Both the position numbers and the translations under genes were made by a program. From Moringa oleifera (taxonomy: Eukaryota > Streptophyta > Magnoliopsida > Brassicales > Moringaceae): a stretch of 64,000 nucleotides of DNA. The DNA is taken from the NCBI GenBank assembly GCA_021397835.1, contig JAJFZO010000165.1, positions 248,001 through 312,000 of the forward strand, read 5' to 3'. A model generated the notes under the pieces. It saw only the letters and a list, made by a program, of their open reading frames with translations, made no database searches and was not told the DNA's origin. Positions within the stretch are counted from its first letter, which is position 1; the number at the start of each line of letters is the position of its first letter. This document shows, piece after piece, positions 26,161 through 37,696 of this stretch.

Positions 26161-27189
26161 GTTATTTCTAAGATTTACCATATGTGTTTTCCTCACTAAT
26201 TTGTTCATAACCATCTAATATTTTGAATATTTTTACTTGTTGAAAAATTTCTCACCATATGATTAGTAGATAACATGTATTATTTTAAAATTTTCATACT
26301 AACAGTGGATGCTTATATTACAAATTGATCTTGTATTTACAGGAGTATAATTTGATAAGAAGTTTACTGTACACTCCTTGGACTTGCTCTCAGGGCTTGT
26401 AGAAGGGCTTGGTAGTGTGGCAGAGAGTTTGGTATTTACCTTTGTCAAATATCGTTGAAATATATTTGCGTATCTATTTAGCTTTTATTTCTTATATTTG
26501 ATGATGTTAAGCCTGAGTGCTTCTGTTTGTCATTGGAACCTCATTTTATCTTGGGTCTTGTGAAGTAATAAATGTCAACAAAATTAATTTTACTTTTTCA
26601 TACTTTAATATTGCACAAAATAAATCTTGTTAGTAATACTAATCACTGATCTTTATATTATGGTAGCACTAAATGCCAAACATGAAAAAAATTATGCTTA
26701 ATGTCCTGTGAAAGTAGCTTTCTTCCATGAGGTTCTATCTGAAGGCAGCAACTCAATTAAACTCATTCTTATAACATGTATCTGTCGCTGGGCCAAAAGT
26801 CTAGTAACCATCAAACTTACGATTCTGCCATAGTGGATTTTATGTTGTAGCTTTAGCAAGCCATTTATATAGGAATCATTGTTGATCTAAAAACAATTGC
26901 TTTTTGGTTAATCTGAAGGCTGTTAATGGGTTTGGTATCTAGGCTATTTGTTGAAGGTGCATATTTATGCTTGTAGCTCCCGGGATTGTTCTCAATATTA
27001 ACATATAATGTCACATTTTAGGAAGACTGCTAGATAGGTGGATTGAATTTAAAGATATTGTGTCCTATTTATTTATTTGAACCTTTGTTGTAGACTTCAC
27101 AAAACACATTGAAGGATTTATTTCTGCAATGCTGTATTGATGATGCTTCTGATGTCCAACAAAGTGTTTTTGCACTTCTTTGGGACCTT
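26161..27189 (+). repeat. Array unit 4
   Basis: Exon A at 26324-26431 has the acceptor changed (tacaaattg) and a stop at GVQ (GTA TAA TTT). Exon B at 27094-27189 is open ([14 protein letters not shown], then [13 protein letters not shown]). Confidence 0.88.
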
Positions 27190-28221
27190 GTTATTTTTAC
27201 AATTTGCTATATGTGTTTTCCTCATTATTTTGTTCATAACTATCTAATATTTTGAGTGTCTTTGCTTGTTGAAATTTTTTTGATAATAGGATTAGTGGAT
27301 AGCATGTATTATTTTGAACTTCCCACTACTAACAATGGATGCTTGTGTTACAGATTAGTCCTGTGTCTGCGGGAGTACAATTTGATAAGTAGTTTATTTT
27401 ATGCTCCTTAGACTTGCTCTCAGGGCTTGGCAGTATGATTGAGAGTTTGGTATTTACATTCATCAAATATCTTTAAACTATATTTGCATATCTATTTGGA
27501 TTTTATTTATTTATTTATTTATTTATTTTGTATTTGCTAATGTCAAGCTTGAGTGCTTCTATTTGTCGTTAGAACTGCATTTGATTTTTAGTGCTCTGAA
27601 ATAATAAACGTCAATAAAATTAATTCTTTTTTTTCTTACTTTATTATTATACAGAATAAATCTTGTTCCTAGTGGCAATCACTAGTCTGTAAATTACGGT
27701 AGCACTAGGTGCCAAACATGAAAAATATTGTGCTTAATGTTTAGCGATAGCAGTATTATTCAATGAGGTTCTATCTGCAGGCAGCAACTCAATTAACCTT
27801 ATTCTGCTGCTGGGCCAGAACTTTTATAACCATCGGACTTACGTTTCTACTAGTGGATTTTATGGTGTATCTTTAGCAAGTCATTTTAGTGGAAGTGTTT
27901 GATGATTTAAAAACAATTAGTTTTTGGTTGATCTGAAGGCTGTTAATTGGATTGATATCTATGCGGTTGACTGAAGGTGCGTTACTGTGCCTGTAGCTCC
28001 CTACAGTTTCTGGGGGATTATTCTCGATGTTAGCATGTGGCCTCACATTTTAGGAAGATTGCTAGATAGGCTAATTGAATTTGAAGACATTCTGTCCTGT
28101 TTGTTGATTTAAACCTTTGTTGTAGGCTTCACAGAGCACATTGAGGGATCTACTTCGACCGTGCTATATTGATGAGGCTCTTGATGTCCGGCAAAGTACA
28201 CTTGCAGTTCTTGGGGAGCTT
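27190..28221 (+). repeat. Array unit 5
   Basis: Exon A at 27354-27449 carries a stop in its second codon (ATT AGT shifted from GTT GAT; gattagtcc) and a deletion around VEGLG. Exon B at 28126-28221 is open ([18 protein letters not shown], then [14 protein letters not shown]). Its intron contains a TTTA microsatellite at about 27503-27530. Confidence 0.86.
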
Positions 28222-29265
28222 GTTATTTCTAAGATTTGTTATTTGTGTTTTTCTCACTAATTTGTTCATAACCATCTAATATTTTGAATGTTTTTGCTTG
28301 TTGAAAAATTTTTGACAATATGATTAGCGGATGACATGTATTATTAAATTTTTCACTACTAACAATAGATGCTTATGTTAGAAATTGATCTTGTGTTTGC
28401 AGGAGTACAATTTGATAAGGACTTTACTGTATGCTCCCTAGACTTGCTCTTACCGCTTATAGAAGGGCTTGGCAATATGACTGCAAGTTTGGTATTTATC
28501 TTTGTCAAATATCTTAGAAATATATTTGCATATGTGTTTGGCTTTTATTTTCGTATGTGATGATGTTAAGCCTGATTGCTTTTGTTTGTTGTTGGAATTG
28601 CATTTGATTTTAGGTGCTTTAAAGTAATAAATGTCAACAAAATTAATTGCTATTTTTTCCTACTTTATTATTATACATAAATGTATTTGCACATGTGTTT
28701 GGCTTTTATCTTCTTGTTGGTGCCAATCACTAGTCTTTATATTATGGTAGCACCAACTGCCAAATATGAAAAAAATTATACTTAATGTCTAGTGATAGTA
28801 GTTTTCTTCAATGAGGTTCTATCTGGAGGCAGCAACTCAATCAAGCGCATTCTTTTAACGTGTTTCTGCTGTGCGGCCAAAACACTTATAACCATTAGAC
28901 TTATGCTTCTACTAGTGGATCTTATGCTGTATTTTTAAAAAGTCATTTTCGTAAAAGTGTTTGGTGATCCAAAAACAATTGGTTTTTGGTTGATCTGAAG
29001 GCTATTAATGGGTTTGGTATCTAGGCTATTTATTGAAGGTGCATTAGATGTCTCTGTGGGATTGTTCTCAGTGTTAGCATATAGGCTCACATTTCGGGAA
29101 GATTGCTAGATCGATTGATTGAATTTAAAGTCATTTTATCCTATTCATTGATTTAAGCCTTTGTTGCAAGCTTCACAGAGGACATTAAGGGATCTGCTTC
29201 TGTAATGCTGTATTGGTGATGCTTTTGATGTCCAGCAAAGTGCTCTTGCACTTCTTGGGGGTCTT
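28222..29265 (+). repeat. Array unit 6
   Basis: Exon A at 28384-28491 is open for 36 codons (GVQFDKDFTVCSLDLLLPL, then IEGLGNMTASL), but the acceptor AG is AA. Exon B at 29170-29265 has the acceptor changed (gcaa). An extra copy of a tatttgcacatgtgtttggcttttat phrase from just after exon A occurs at about 28682-28709. Confidence 0.86.
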
Positions 29266-29722
29266 GTTATTTTTAAGATTTGTTATCTGTGTTTTCCTTA
29301 CTGATTTGTTCATAATGATCTAATATTTTGAATGTTTTGCACTTATAACCATTAGACTTATGCTTATACCAGTGGATCTTATGCTGTATTTTTAAAAAGT
29401 CATTTTCGTAAAAGTGTTTGGTGATCCAAAAACAATTGGTTTTTGGTTGATTTGAAGGCTATTAATGGGTTTGGTATCTAGGCTATTTATTGAAGGTGCA
29501 TTAGATGTCTTCGTGGGATTGTTCTCAGTGTTAGCATATAGGCTCACATTTCGGGAAGACTGCTACATCGATTCATTGAATTTAAAGTCATTCTATCCTA
29601 TCCATTTATTTAAGCCTTTGTTGCAAGCTTCATAGAGGACATTAAGGGATCTGTTTCTGTAATGCTGTATTGGTGATGCTTTTGATGTCCAACAAAGTGC
29701 TCTTGCACTTCTTGAGGTTCTT
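29266..29722 (+). repeat. Partial unit from a 457-bp nested tandem duplication
   Basis: Bases 28884-29340 are repeated almost without change at 29341-29797. The result is an additional exon B (29627-29722; stop at codon 3, GCT TCA TAG) without an exon A. The very high similarity of the two halves, compared with the larger divergence between full units, shows that this duplication is the youngest event in the array. Confidence 0.9.
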
Positions 29723-30763
29723 GTTATTTTTAAGATTTGTTATTTGTGTTTTCCTTACTGATTTGTTCATAATGATCTAATATTTTGAATGTTTTGCTTG
29801 TTGAAAATTTTTTAACCATATGATTAGTGGATAAAATGTATTATTTTCAACTTCCTACTACTAACAATGGATGCTTATGTTACAGGTTGATCCTGTGTTT
29901 GCAGGACTACAATTTGATAAGGAGTTTACTATATGCTCCTTAGACTTCCTCTCAGGGGTGTGATTGAGAGTTTGGTATTTTTATTTATCAAATATCTTTG
30001 AAATATATTTGCATATCTATCTGGCTTTTATTTCTTGTATTTGCTAATGTCAAGCCTGCGTGCTTCTGTTTGTCATTAGAACTGCATTTGATTTTGGTAC
30101 TCTGAAGTAATAAATGTTAACAAAATTAATTCTTCCTTTTTTTTTACTTTATTATTATATAGAATAAATCTTGTCACTAGTGGCAATCACTAGTCTTTAT
30201 ATTGTGGTAGCACTAAATGCCATCCATGAAAAAAATTATGCTTAATGTCCAGCGATAGTAGTTTTATTCCATGATGTTCTATCTACAGGCAGCAACTCAA
30301 TTAAGCTTTTTTTTTTTTAATGTGTTTTTGTTGCTGGGCCAGAACTTTTGTAACCATTAGACTTACGATTCTGCCACCAAGGAGGGCAATTGACCACGAA
30401 ATTGAGTTGGAGTGGATTTTATGGTGTATCTTTAGCAAGCCATTTTTGTAGGAGTGTTTAGTGATCCAAAAAAGAATTGGTTTTTGGTTGATTTAAAGGC
30501 TATTAATGGGTTTGGTACCTAGGCTGTTTACTGAAGGTATATTACTCTGCCTGTAGCTCTTCGTAGTTTGGGGGTCTTTGTTCGTAGTGTTAGCATATAG
30601 CCTCACATTTCGAGAAGATTGCTAGATAGGCTGATTGAATTTAAAGACATTCTAACCTTTGTTGCAGGCTTCAAATAGCGCATCATGGGATCTGCTTCTG
30701 CAGTGTTGTGTTGATGTTGCTTTTGATGTCCAACAAAGCGCTCTTGCACTTCTTAGGGTCCTT
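29723..30763 (+). repeat. Array unit 7
   Basis: Exon A is at 29886-29974 with an internal deletion of the VEGLG part. Exon B is at 30668-30763 (ASNSAS..., altered at STLRD). A 40-base stretch, about 30378-30415 (ccaaggagggcaattgaccacg...), interrupts the intron relative to the other units. Confidence 0.85.
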
Positions 30764-31800
30764 GTTATTTCTAAGATGTGTTATTTGTGTTTTCCTCACT
30801 AATTTGTTCGTAATCATATAGTATTTTGAATTTTTTTACCTGTTTAAAAATTTTTGTCCATATGATTAGTGGATAACATGTATTATTTTCAACTTTTCAT
30901 TACTAACAATGAAAGTTTATGTCATAGGTTGATCCTTTGTCTGTAGGGTACAATTTCAGAAGTTTATTGTATGCTCCTTAAACTTGCTATCAGGGCTTGT
31001 AGAAAGGCTTCGTAGTGTGATTGAGAGTTTGGTATTTACCTTTGTCAAATATCTTGAAAATATATTTGTGTATCTATCTAGCCTTGTTTTTTCTTTTATT
31101 TGAAGATGTTAAGCCTGAGTGCTTTTGTTTGTGATTGGAACTGCATTTGATTTGGGGTCCTCTGAAGTAAAGAAGGTTAATAAAATTAATTGCTACTTTT
31201 TCTTAATTTAAGATTGTACAGAATAAATCTTGTTGGTAGTGCCAATCACTGGTCTTTATATTGTGTTAGCATTAACTTCCAAACATGAAAAAAATTGTGC
31301 CTAATGTCTTTTAATAGTGGTTTTCTTCATTAAGGTTCTATTTAGAGGCAACAACTCAATTAAGCTCATTCTGTTAATGTGTTTTTGTCGTTGGCATAAG
31401 TCTAGTAACTATCAAAATTACGATTCTCCCACATTAGTTTTATGCTATATCTTTAGCAAGTCATTTATATAGAAATCTTTAGTGATCTAAAAATAATTAG
31501 TTTTTGGTTGATTTGAAGGTTGTTAGTGGGTTTGGTATTTAGGCTGTTTGCTTAATGTGCATAGTTGTGCTTGTAACTCCCTGCTGTCTTGGGGGATTTG
31601 TTCTCAGTGTTAACATATAGTGTCACATTTCAAGAAGACTGCTTGATAGGTTGATTGAATTTAAAGACATTCTGTCTTATTTGTTGGTTTAAACCTTTAT
31701 TGAAGCTTCACAAAGCACATTGAGGGATCTACTTCTACGATACTATATTGATGATGCTTTTAATGTTCGGCAAAGTGCTATTGCACTTCTTGGGGACCTT
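30764..31800 (+). repeat. Array unit 8, last unit, joined to the following Transportin exons
   Basis: Exon A is at 30928-31031 with lost bases near GVQFDKE. Exon B at 31705-31800 is open and, unlike all other units, is followed directly by a good donor (GACCTT|GTAAGAG) and by the next natural Transportin exons. In the other units the sequence after exon B is CTTGTTATTTCTAAG, which leads into the next repeat. This unit therefore preserves the original downstream junction of the gene. Confidence 0.9.
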
Positions 31801-32136
31801 GTAAGAGTGAGTTAAGCTCACATTCTTTGCGAAAAATTTTTGCGAGTCATACATTCTTACCACTAAATATATAGATGTATGTTATAAAATGACAAATTTT
31901 TTAGAATCAGGTTTGCCCAGTATATTTACATCATCGCCTATCTGAATTCCTTGATGTTACAACTAAACAGTTGGTAAGAGGACTTTCTTTCATCTTTGGA
32001 ACCTAATTTATGTTTCTGCACTCGCTGTTTTTAGTTTGGTACTTTCTACATTACACTTGATGTGCAGGATGCCACTCAGTTGAAGGAATCCATTTCTGCC
32101 AACAATCGATGTTGAGCTATCGATAAATTAGCATGC
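31801..32136 (+). pseudogene. TRN1: Transportin-1 downstream exons C and D, pseudogene
   Basis: Transportin-1 (importin beta-2) is a HEAT-repeat import receptor that carries PY-NLS cargo into the nucleus. Exon C, about 31904-31973, encodes VCPVYLHHRLSEFLDVTTKQL (broken here as VCPVYLHHRL and SEFLDVTTKQL), with a donor TTG|GTAAGAG. Exon D begins at 32068 after tgtgcag and reads DATQLKESISANN, then RC and a stop, where the normal protein has NNACWAIGELAVK. The frame is lost by small deletions there and Transportin similarity ends at about 32136. Exons upstream of exon A and the C-terminal part of the receptor were not found. Confidence 0.9.
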
Positions 32137-32778
32137 AGATTTTGTGTAAACAGTTTTTTTTTATATGTTCATTACTTCAAGAACAATTGTGCAAATTTGT
32201 ATATGCCATTTAGTAATTTGGAAAATTTAGGGCATCCATTAGGTTCTTTAGAAATACTTCAAAAGATAATGCTAATCTAGAAGCAACATTGTATAAACTG
32301 TCTATAATTATCTATAAATAGCTTAGGCATGAAATTTAGAAATATATTTGACATCAAATTAACATTGTTGGTTCTTTATATTGTGCTTTGATATTGGCTT
32401 TGGGGATTGACTAGTTTGAATGATGGACATTATGCATGCTTTTTACCTTATTAGTTTTTTGTCCATATAGTAGAGAAGTTATTTCCCTAAAATTAACAAA
32501 GAAGTGGTAGCTGATGTCACGTTTCTCTAAGAGTTTTGTTAATAATTTGAGAAAGGTTAATAATGTGAAAGAGATATACTATTCTCAATCTTGAAGTTTG
32601 TCACTGATTATTGCTTGCTTTGGTATGTTTGCTCAAAAAGAAAAAATTTCAAATATTGATATGGATACAATGAAGATAGATGCATATTATCACTTATTAT
32701 AATTTTTTTTATCTGTTTCAATTAGTTATAATTGTTCCTTGAAGCTGATATTCCTACTTTTTAGTTTGTTTATCTCAG
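32137..32778. other. Spacer between the Transportin-1 and AIR9 fragments
   Basis: AT-rich, intron-like sequence with no recognisable coding segment. A phrase from here (gcatgcagattttgtgtaaacagttttttttatatgttcattactt, about 32132-32177) recurs in diverged form near 36997-37040, so the two ends of the AIR9 fragment are flanked by similar sequence. Confidence 0.55.
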
Positions 32779-35700
32779 AACAACCTATTATCCACACTTG
32801 ATGGAGTTGAGATACTTAAACGAGTGAAGGTTTGTTAGCTTAGGACTTACTCTTATCCTTGTTTTGAAGTTGTTGTCACCAATTTTGTTATTGTTATTTT
32901 TTTAAAGATATTGAACAACTCTTAAAATGATAAATTCTTGGTTATCAATGTTTACAATAAGCTTATTTATTTTATTCATAGATTTATGACAAGTAGCTAA
33001 TAGATGATTCATACGACTATTTTATTGCCAAGTTCTTGATTTGAGTTTCAATGATTTTAAAGGGCCATATTTTGAACTGCTTGAGAATTGCAAAGCATTG
33101 CAAGTTTGTATTTCATATAGTTTCATTTTTCTTTTTCTATCAATAAGAATAAGAGTTCAACATCCAATAGGATCTTCATCCACATGTCACTTTTGTAGTA
33201 ACGGTATCTTGTTGGAAATCAAATCATCCCATTTGAAAGCCTAACTCAGCTACCTAACTTGGAGGTGAGGCTTTAAAATTTTTTCCTCCTTTGCTCATTA
33301 AGAGCCTCATGCCTTCTTAATTCATGTCAAAATAATTCTTGATTTGGTTTGAATCTGTCTCCCTTTTCTAGTTCCTCTCTGTTGCTCAAAATAAATTGAA
33401 GTCTCTTTCAATGACCAGTCAACCTAGACCATAGGTATTCCTTTTATTTTAGTTATATGATTGCTTGTTTATTTGTCTTTTAATTATAACTAAATCCATT
33501 TACTTATTGATTCGTTCGCAGGTCTTATCTACCAGCAAAAAATATCGACTCCGAAGGGCTCCCAAATCTACTAGTCCTTAAGGTTAGTATATAAAACACA
33601 TGATTCTAGGGGCCCAACCAATCTTAACTTATTTCATTCTCTCTGTTCACTTTTTGAAGTTAGTGCTGCCTTTGCTCTCTCTTTATTTCCTTACTCTCAC
33701 TTGTTGTCCTTTATGTTTGTTAATCACACATCACATACACAATTTGCTATCCGTGCTTTTCTTGCACTGGCACTGGCTTTCATGATCCACTCCTATTTGT
33801 CCTTTGCTCAGCAAACTACTTGATTTTACTACCCTTTCATGCTTCATATAAAATGTAGCTTATGGTCTTATGAAAGGAAAAGATCAAGGCATTCAACAGA
33901 ACATGTTCAAATATATATTGCAAATATTTCAATGCAATTTTAAAAAGATTTACATGCATGCTCGCAAGTTTGAGATAAGGTACTTATATAAAAGAAGGTT
34001 GTAATATTTAGCTCATTTGTTGTTTTAAAATGTATTTAATAGTGATGATTACATATAACTTTGACTTGTAATTTTGATAGTTAATGGTGGCCAGAATTCT
34101 AAATTTGGTATATGCTATTACAATCTAAAGCCATAACTAGGTAATCGGCGTATTCATTCTTTCACTCAATCATCACTATTGGATCTTTGACTAATGGATT
34201 TAGTTACACATTTAAGTTATTTGCTTTTATGTGCATCCTATTTGGAATACACATTTTTATAATAGAACTATGGGCCAAAAGAATATTACTCTTACCTAGT
34301 TTTACCTGCAATTACAAACATATATTTTGTTTCAATTTTTCCATCCTATAACATTTGCAAGTGGAGGAGTCCTATGCTTAAAATGCCTCATCTAGAATCA
34401 TCATCCATTTTGTTTGATGGTCCTACCTTGAAGAAATTATTGGTATTTGTACATCTGAATTAGGCAACTTGAATGTAGTTTTGGTCTTTTCTTCAAAAAA
34501 CTCTTTCTCTACGGACCCTTTCTTGGTAGGATTAAAGTACATTAGCATGATTATATTAAATCTCTTGCTTCAAAAGAATTTTACAAATTCTTTTTTACTG
34601 TCCTTAGAAGTTAATTTGTGCCACTATTTTTATTATTCAATATGAATTTTTCTACTGATCATTCCCAGGATGAGATTGTAATTGCAAAGTGTTATCCTAC
34701 ACATAGTGCTTTATGCATAAGAAATGGTTAGGAGTTTTGCCATCTAGAGCATGCAACAGCATGCATTTGGTAAATTCATTATCTATATCTGCTTCTTGAT
34801 TACGTTTTTGACCAACGGTTCATGTTGACAAAATGCTCTAAGTTACTTGAAATTTTCAAAAATAATGTATCTTAATGTTACTTATGATCAGTAAGGTTGT
34901 TGTTTTTAAAATGTTTTATGCATCTTGACATTTTTTTTCAATGTACTTCTCTTTGCCTTTAGTGTTAGGATTGAATTTTAGGATACTACTCAATCTTTTG
35001 GATAGAAGAATACTTCCACATTAGAGTAATAAATTTATTATTCATGAAAATACTTTAATTAAATGCCTAAAATTTAGATAGACTCGACTTTTGGCTTCCT
35101 TGTTGAGCAATGGGAGGATCATTTGCCTTCTGACTATTTGCTTAAAGAAGCTTCCATTGATCAACCCTTTCAAGAAGACTCTTATTGTTGTCACTTCTTA
35201 TTCATGATATTTCAATTTCTTTTCAATATGTTATTCATGTTGACCCTTAGTTTGTCTTTGATGTGCAAGAAATGCCTGAAATTGTGTTCAAGAATGATAG
35301 AAACTTGAGTTTCATCTCAAATCTTTCTGCTGTACACATAGTTTCTATTATTTGTTTGAGAATTTTATATATAATTTAGAAAAATTATTGCTAAAATGTT
35401 GCATATGCTACGTGAAAATATCATTTATTTATCAGCATATAATTGGGTTCCTTAATCAACATTCCCGAACTTCAGTTAAAGGAAATTTCTAGAAAGTTTG
35501 GCAAGAAATTGAGGAAAAGAGAAGAATGTTTGTAGAAAACTTGTGAACAAATGCTAAATAAAATAAATGTAGCACGACTGGTAAGGAAGGACAAAATAAA
35601 TACTAACCTTAGAATCACTTTCCTCATCTTTTAGGACTTGCAGGAATTAGAATGTTTATACTGAGATCCCTATAACCACCGAAATATGAAACAATTAAAT

Positions 35701-36740
35701 TCACTATTATCTTCATGGTTATGGACTTTTATTTAAACATATCTCAAAATAAATTGTATTTCTTCATTATCATTTTCCTTTTTGCACTTGTTGATAAATT
35801 GATGTGCTTTTCTGAATCTGAGCTGACAAGGAGAGTATATTTGGATTGCATGGGTTGGGGCTGCCATATGTGAATCATATCAAGGAACTATTTCTTATTT
35901 TCTTTGACTTTGTCAAATTTATGTTATTTTTCTTTTTTCTGTCTTGCTTGAGTATTTGTGTTACTTTTGCATGTCTTTCTGTGGATAACGTATATGTACA
36001 TGTGGTTGTATGTCTCTGTGTGCTTGCGCTTTGTGTTTGCCTTTTTAATCTAATTAAGTATGCCAACTACTTGTTTTGGTATTATCTTATTAAAATTTAC
36101 AATTTTTATCAAGTCTCATGACCAATGTGTCTTTTTCTCTGCAACTGTTTGAACATTCTCTATTTCTAATCTTTTTAAACCCTTAGAAATGGTGATAATG
36201 GATGAAAAAATCATTATATTGCCTAGCGGCAACTCTTCCATCTATCAGTAATGTCTGAATTATTAAAGATGCCTTTAAAGGAAGTATTATCAAAGGGCTT
36301 GGCGAGTATTTTGAAGGTAGAGAGGGCCTTAGCAAGTTTGAGTGGTTACACGAGAATAAGGAAAATGGGTTAGTGTAACTTTGTTTTCTGTAGATCATTA
36401 TATACTCTAGTATTTTTTTTATCATGTGCCTTTTAAGATGCTATTGGTTTCATTTACATTTTGTTAGCTAAACTTATGACATGCTTTTACATCATAGATT
36501 AGATATTTTTCTAGAAATAATTAACTAGTACTATATCCTTTAGTTCCTTAAAAGTTTCATTTTTGTACAGACTTATTTGATGAAGCTGCAATAAAGATAG
36601 GGAGGATATATAATGCTAATATTGATGATGTAGGGGTATTGACTAGTGGCTATCTACACTCCAGTAAGAGGGCAGTATTGAGGGCCAACCTATTTCTACA
36701 TCAACAGAACTAATCAAACCTATTTATGCATCAATAGAAC
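32779..36740 (+). pseudogene. AIR9: AIR9 (microtubule-associated protein) internal fragment, pseudogene
   Basis: AIR9 is a large plant protein that marks the cortical division site; it has leucine-rich repeats followed by A9 repeats. Plus-strand exons recognised in order: 32779-32829 (NNLLSTLDGVEILKRVK), 33033-33103 (LDLSFNDFKGPYFELLENC), about 33200-33264 (GNQIIPFESLTQLPNLE), 33371-33434 (FLSVAQNKLKSLSM), 33522-33582 (VLSTSK, then a frameshift, EGLPNLLVLK), about 34362-34442 (MLKMPHLESSSILFDGPTLKK), about 34669-34771 (AKCYPTHSALCIRNG, stop, EFC), about 35085-35206 (FLVEQWEDHLPSDYLLKEAS), about 36282-36370 (GLGEYFEGREGLSKFEWLHE) and about 36571-36740 (weak; GQPISTSTELIKP). Lesions include a TGG to TAG stop at 34732, frameshifts and missing exons. 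It covers the end of the LRR block and the first A9 repeats of a protein of about 1700 residues. Introns are kept. Confidence 0.85.
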
Positions 36741-37450
36741 CAATAATTGGTGGTAATGGTAGAGAAATATCCTTATTTTTATGGCTTTTCCCTTTCATTT
36801 TTTAGGCAAAATCTTTTCAATGCCTTACAAGTAAATATTCAATTTTTGTTTTGATGTTTTAGAGCATCTAGAAACAAACTAGTATTGCAATTTTCTTTTA
36901 TTTTATATACCTTGTTCTGTATTTCAACATAAAGAATTAAGTGGTCAAAGGGTTTATATGTTATTGTTCTTTTCATTTTTACATTCTGGTTACTAGCATG
37001 CAGGTTTTGTATAAACAATTTTCTTGATGTTCACTACTTAAAGAAAAATTATACAAATTTATATATGCCATTTGGTAATTTGGCCGACCTCAATTGATAA
37101 GTTCTTGAATGTATTGCAACTGATACTCTAAACCTTTGGCCTTTGATTAGCCTTCCTAAGTTAAATGTTTGAATTGTTTTATACAACAAAGACTAATTAT
37201 AACATGATTAGATATTCTTATCTCCATAACCTTTCCTTATTTTTACTCATTTTTTTTTAAATTTTTTTCTTTTCTAATTTTTTCACACTTTAGGAAGAAA
37301 AATGTATTGTATGACTCCTAGATGTTTTGTAAGGATTTAAGTGTTTGCACCTTCTTAGTGATTTCTGCTTATTTTTTCATTTCTATTAACTTATAGAGCC
37401 TGATATTCATAAAGAAGTGAAGCGGTTGATATTGAAATAGTGAAATTTAA
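36741..37450. other. AT-rich sequence after the AIR9 fragment
   Basis: No confident coding sequence. A short stretch at about 37397-37440 (EPDIHKEVKRLILK then a stop) follows an acceptor-like site but is too short to assign. Confidence 0.45.
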
Positions 37451-37453
37451 GGT

Positions 37454-37696
37454 ATGAACATATTTTTAGTTTCTTGCTGGCTTTTCTCTTTTATAACCAA
37501 TGCCAGTACACATTGCCTAAGAAGTGGAAGTCATATCATAATTTTTAAAGCAGCTAAGGGGCTGTTTAATTGTGATGTTGTAGAACTGGGTAGAGATGCT
37601 TTTAGGTTTTTGCATACAATTATGTGTACTCAGAGTTTCTCTAATTTTATTCTTTTTACGAAAGTTGACAAGATCTTAGGAATGTTACTATGGTAG
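37454..37696 (+). pseudogene. Unidentified exon-like open frame
   Basis: An 80-codon open frame, mostly its second half, reads like real protein sequence: GSHIIIFKAAKGLFNCDVVE, then LGRDAFRFLHTIMCTQSFSN, then FILFTKVDKILGMLLW. Composition is balanced and unlike the T-rich surroundings. I cannot place it in AIR9, Transportin or another family. It may be a further captured gene fragment; chance is possible. Confidence 0.3.

Larger units (their letters stand above)
23140..31800 (+). repeat. Tandem array of a Transportin-1 exon-pair unit (about 1.03 kb)
   Basis: About 8.7 kb consists of eight full units and one partial unit in head-to-tail order. Each full unit holds intron sequence, exon A (about 108 nt; VDPxxAGVQFDKEF...LDLLSGLVEGLG..ESL), a central intron of about 650 nt, and exon B (96 nt; [30 protein letters not shown]). 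Unit ends taken at the exon B ends are 24129, 25141, 26160, 27189, 28221, 29265, (partial) 29722, 30763 and 31800, giving full-unit lengths of about 0.99-1.04 kb. The intron parts are conserved as well as the exons, so the unit was amplified as genomic DNA. Units have diverged by many substitutions and indels. Confidence 0.95.

Noticed and set aside
23140..32136. A functional gene encoding an expanded HEAT-repeat import receptor
   Set aside because: Many units have in-frame stops, lost splice sites and indels, the upstream exons are absent, and exon D is broken.
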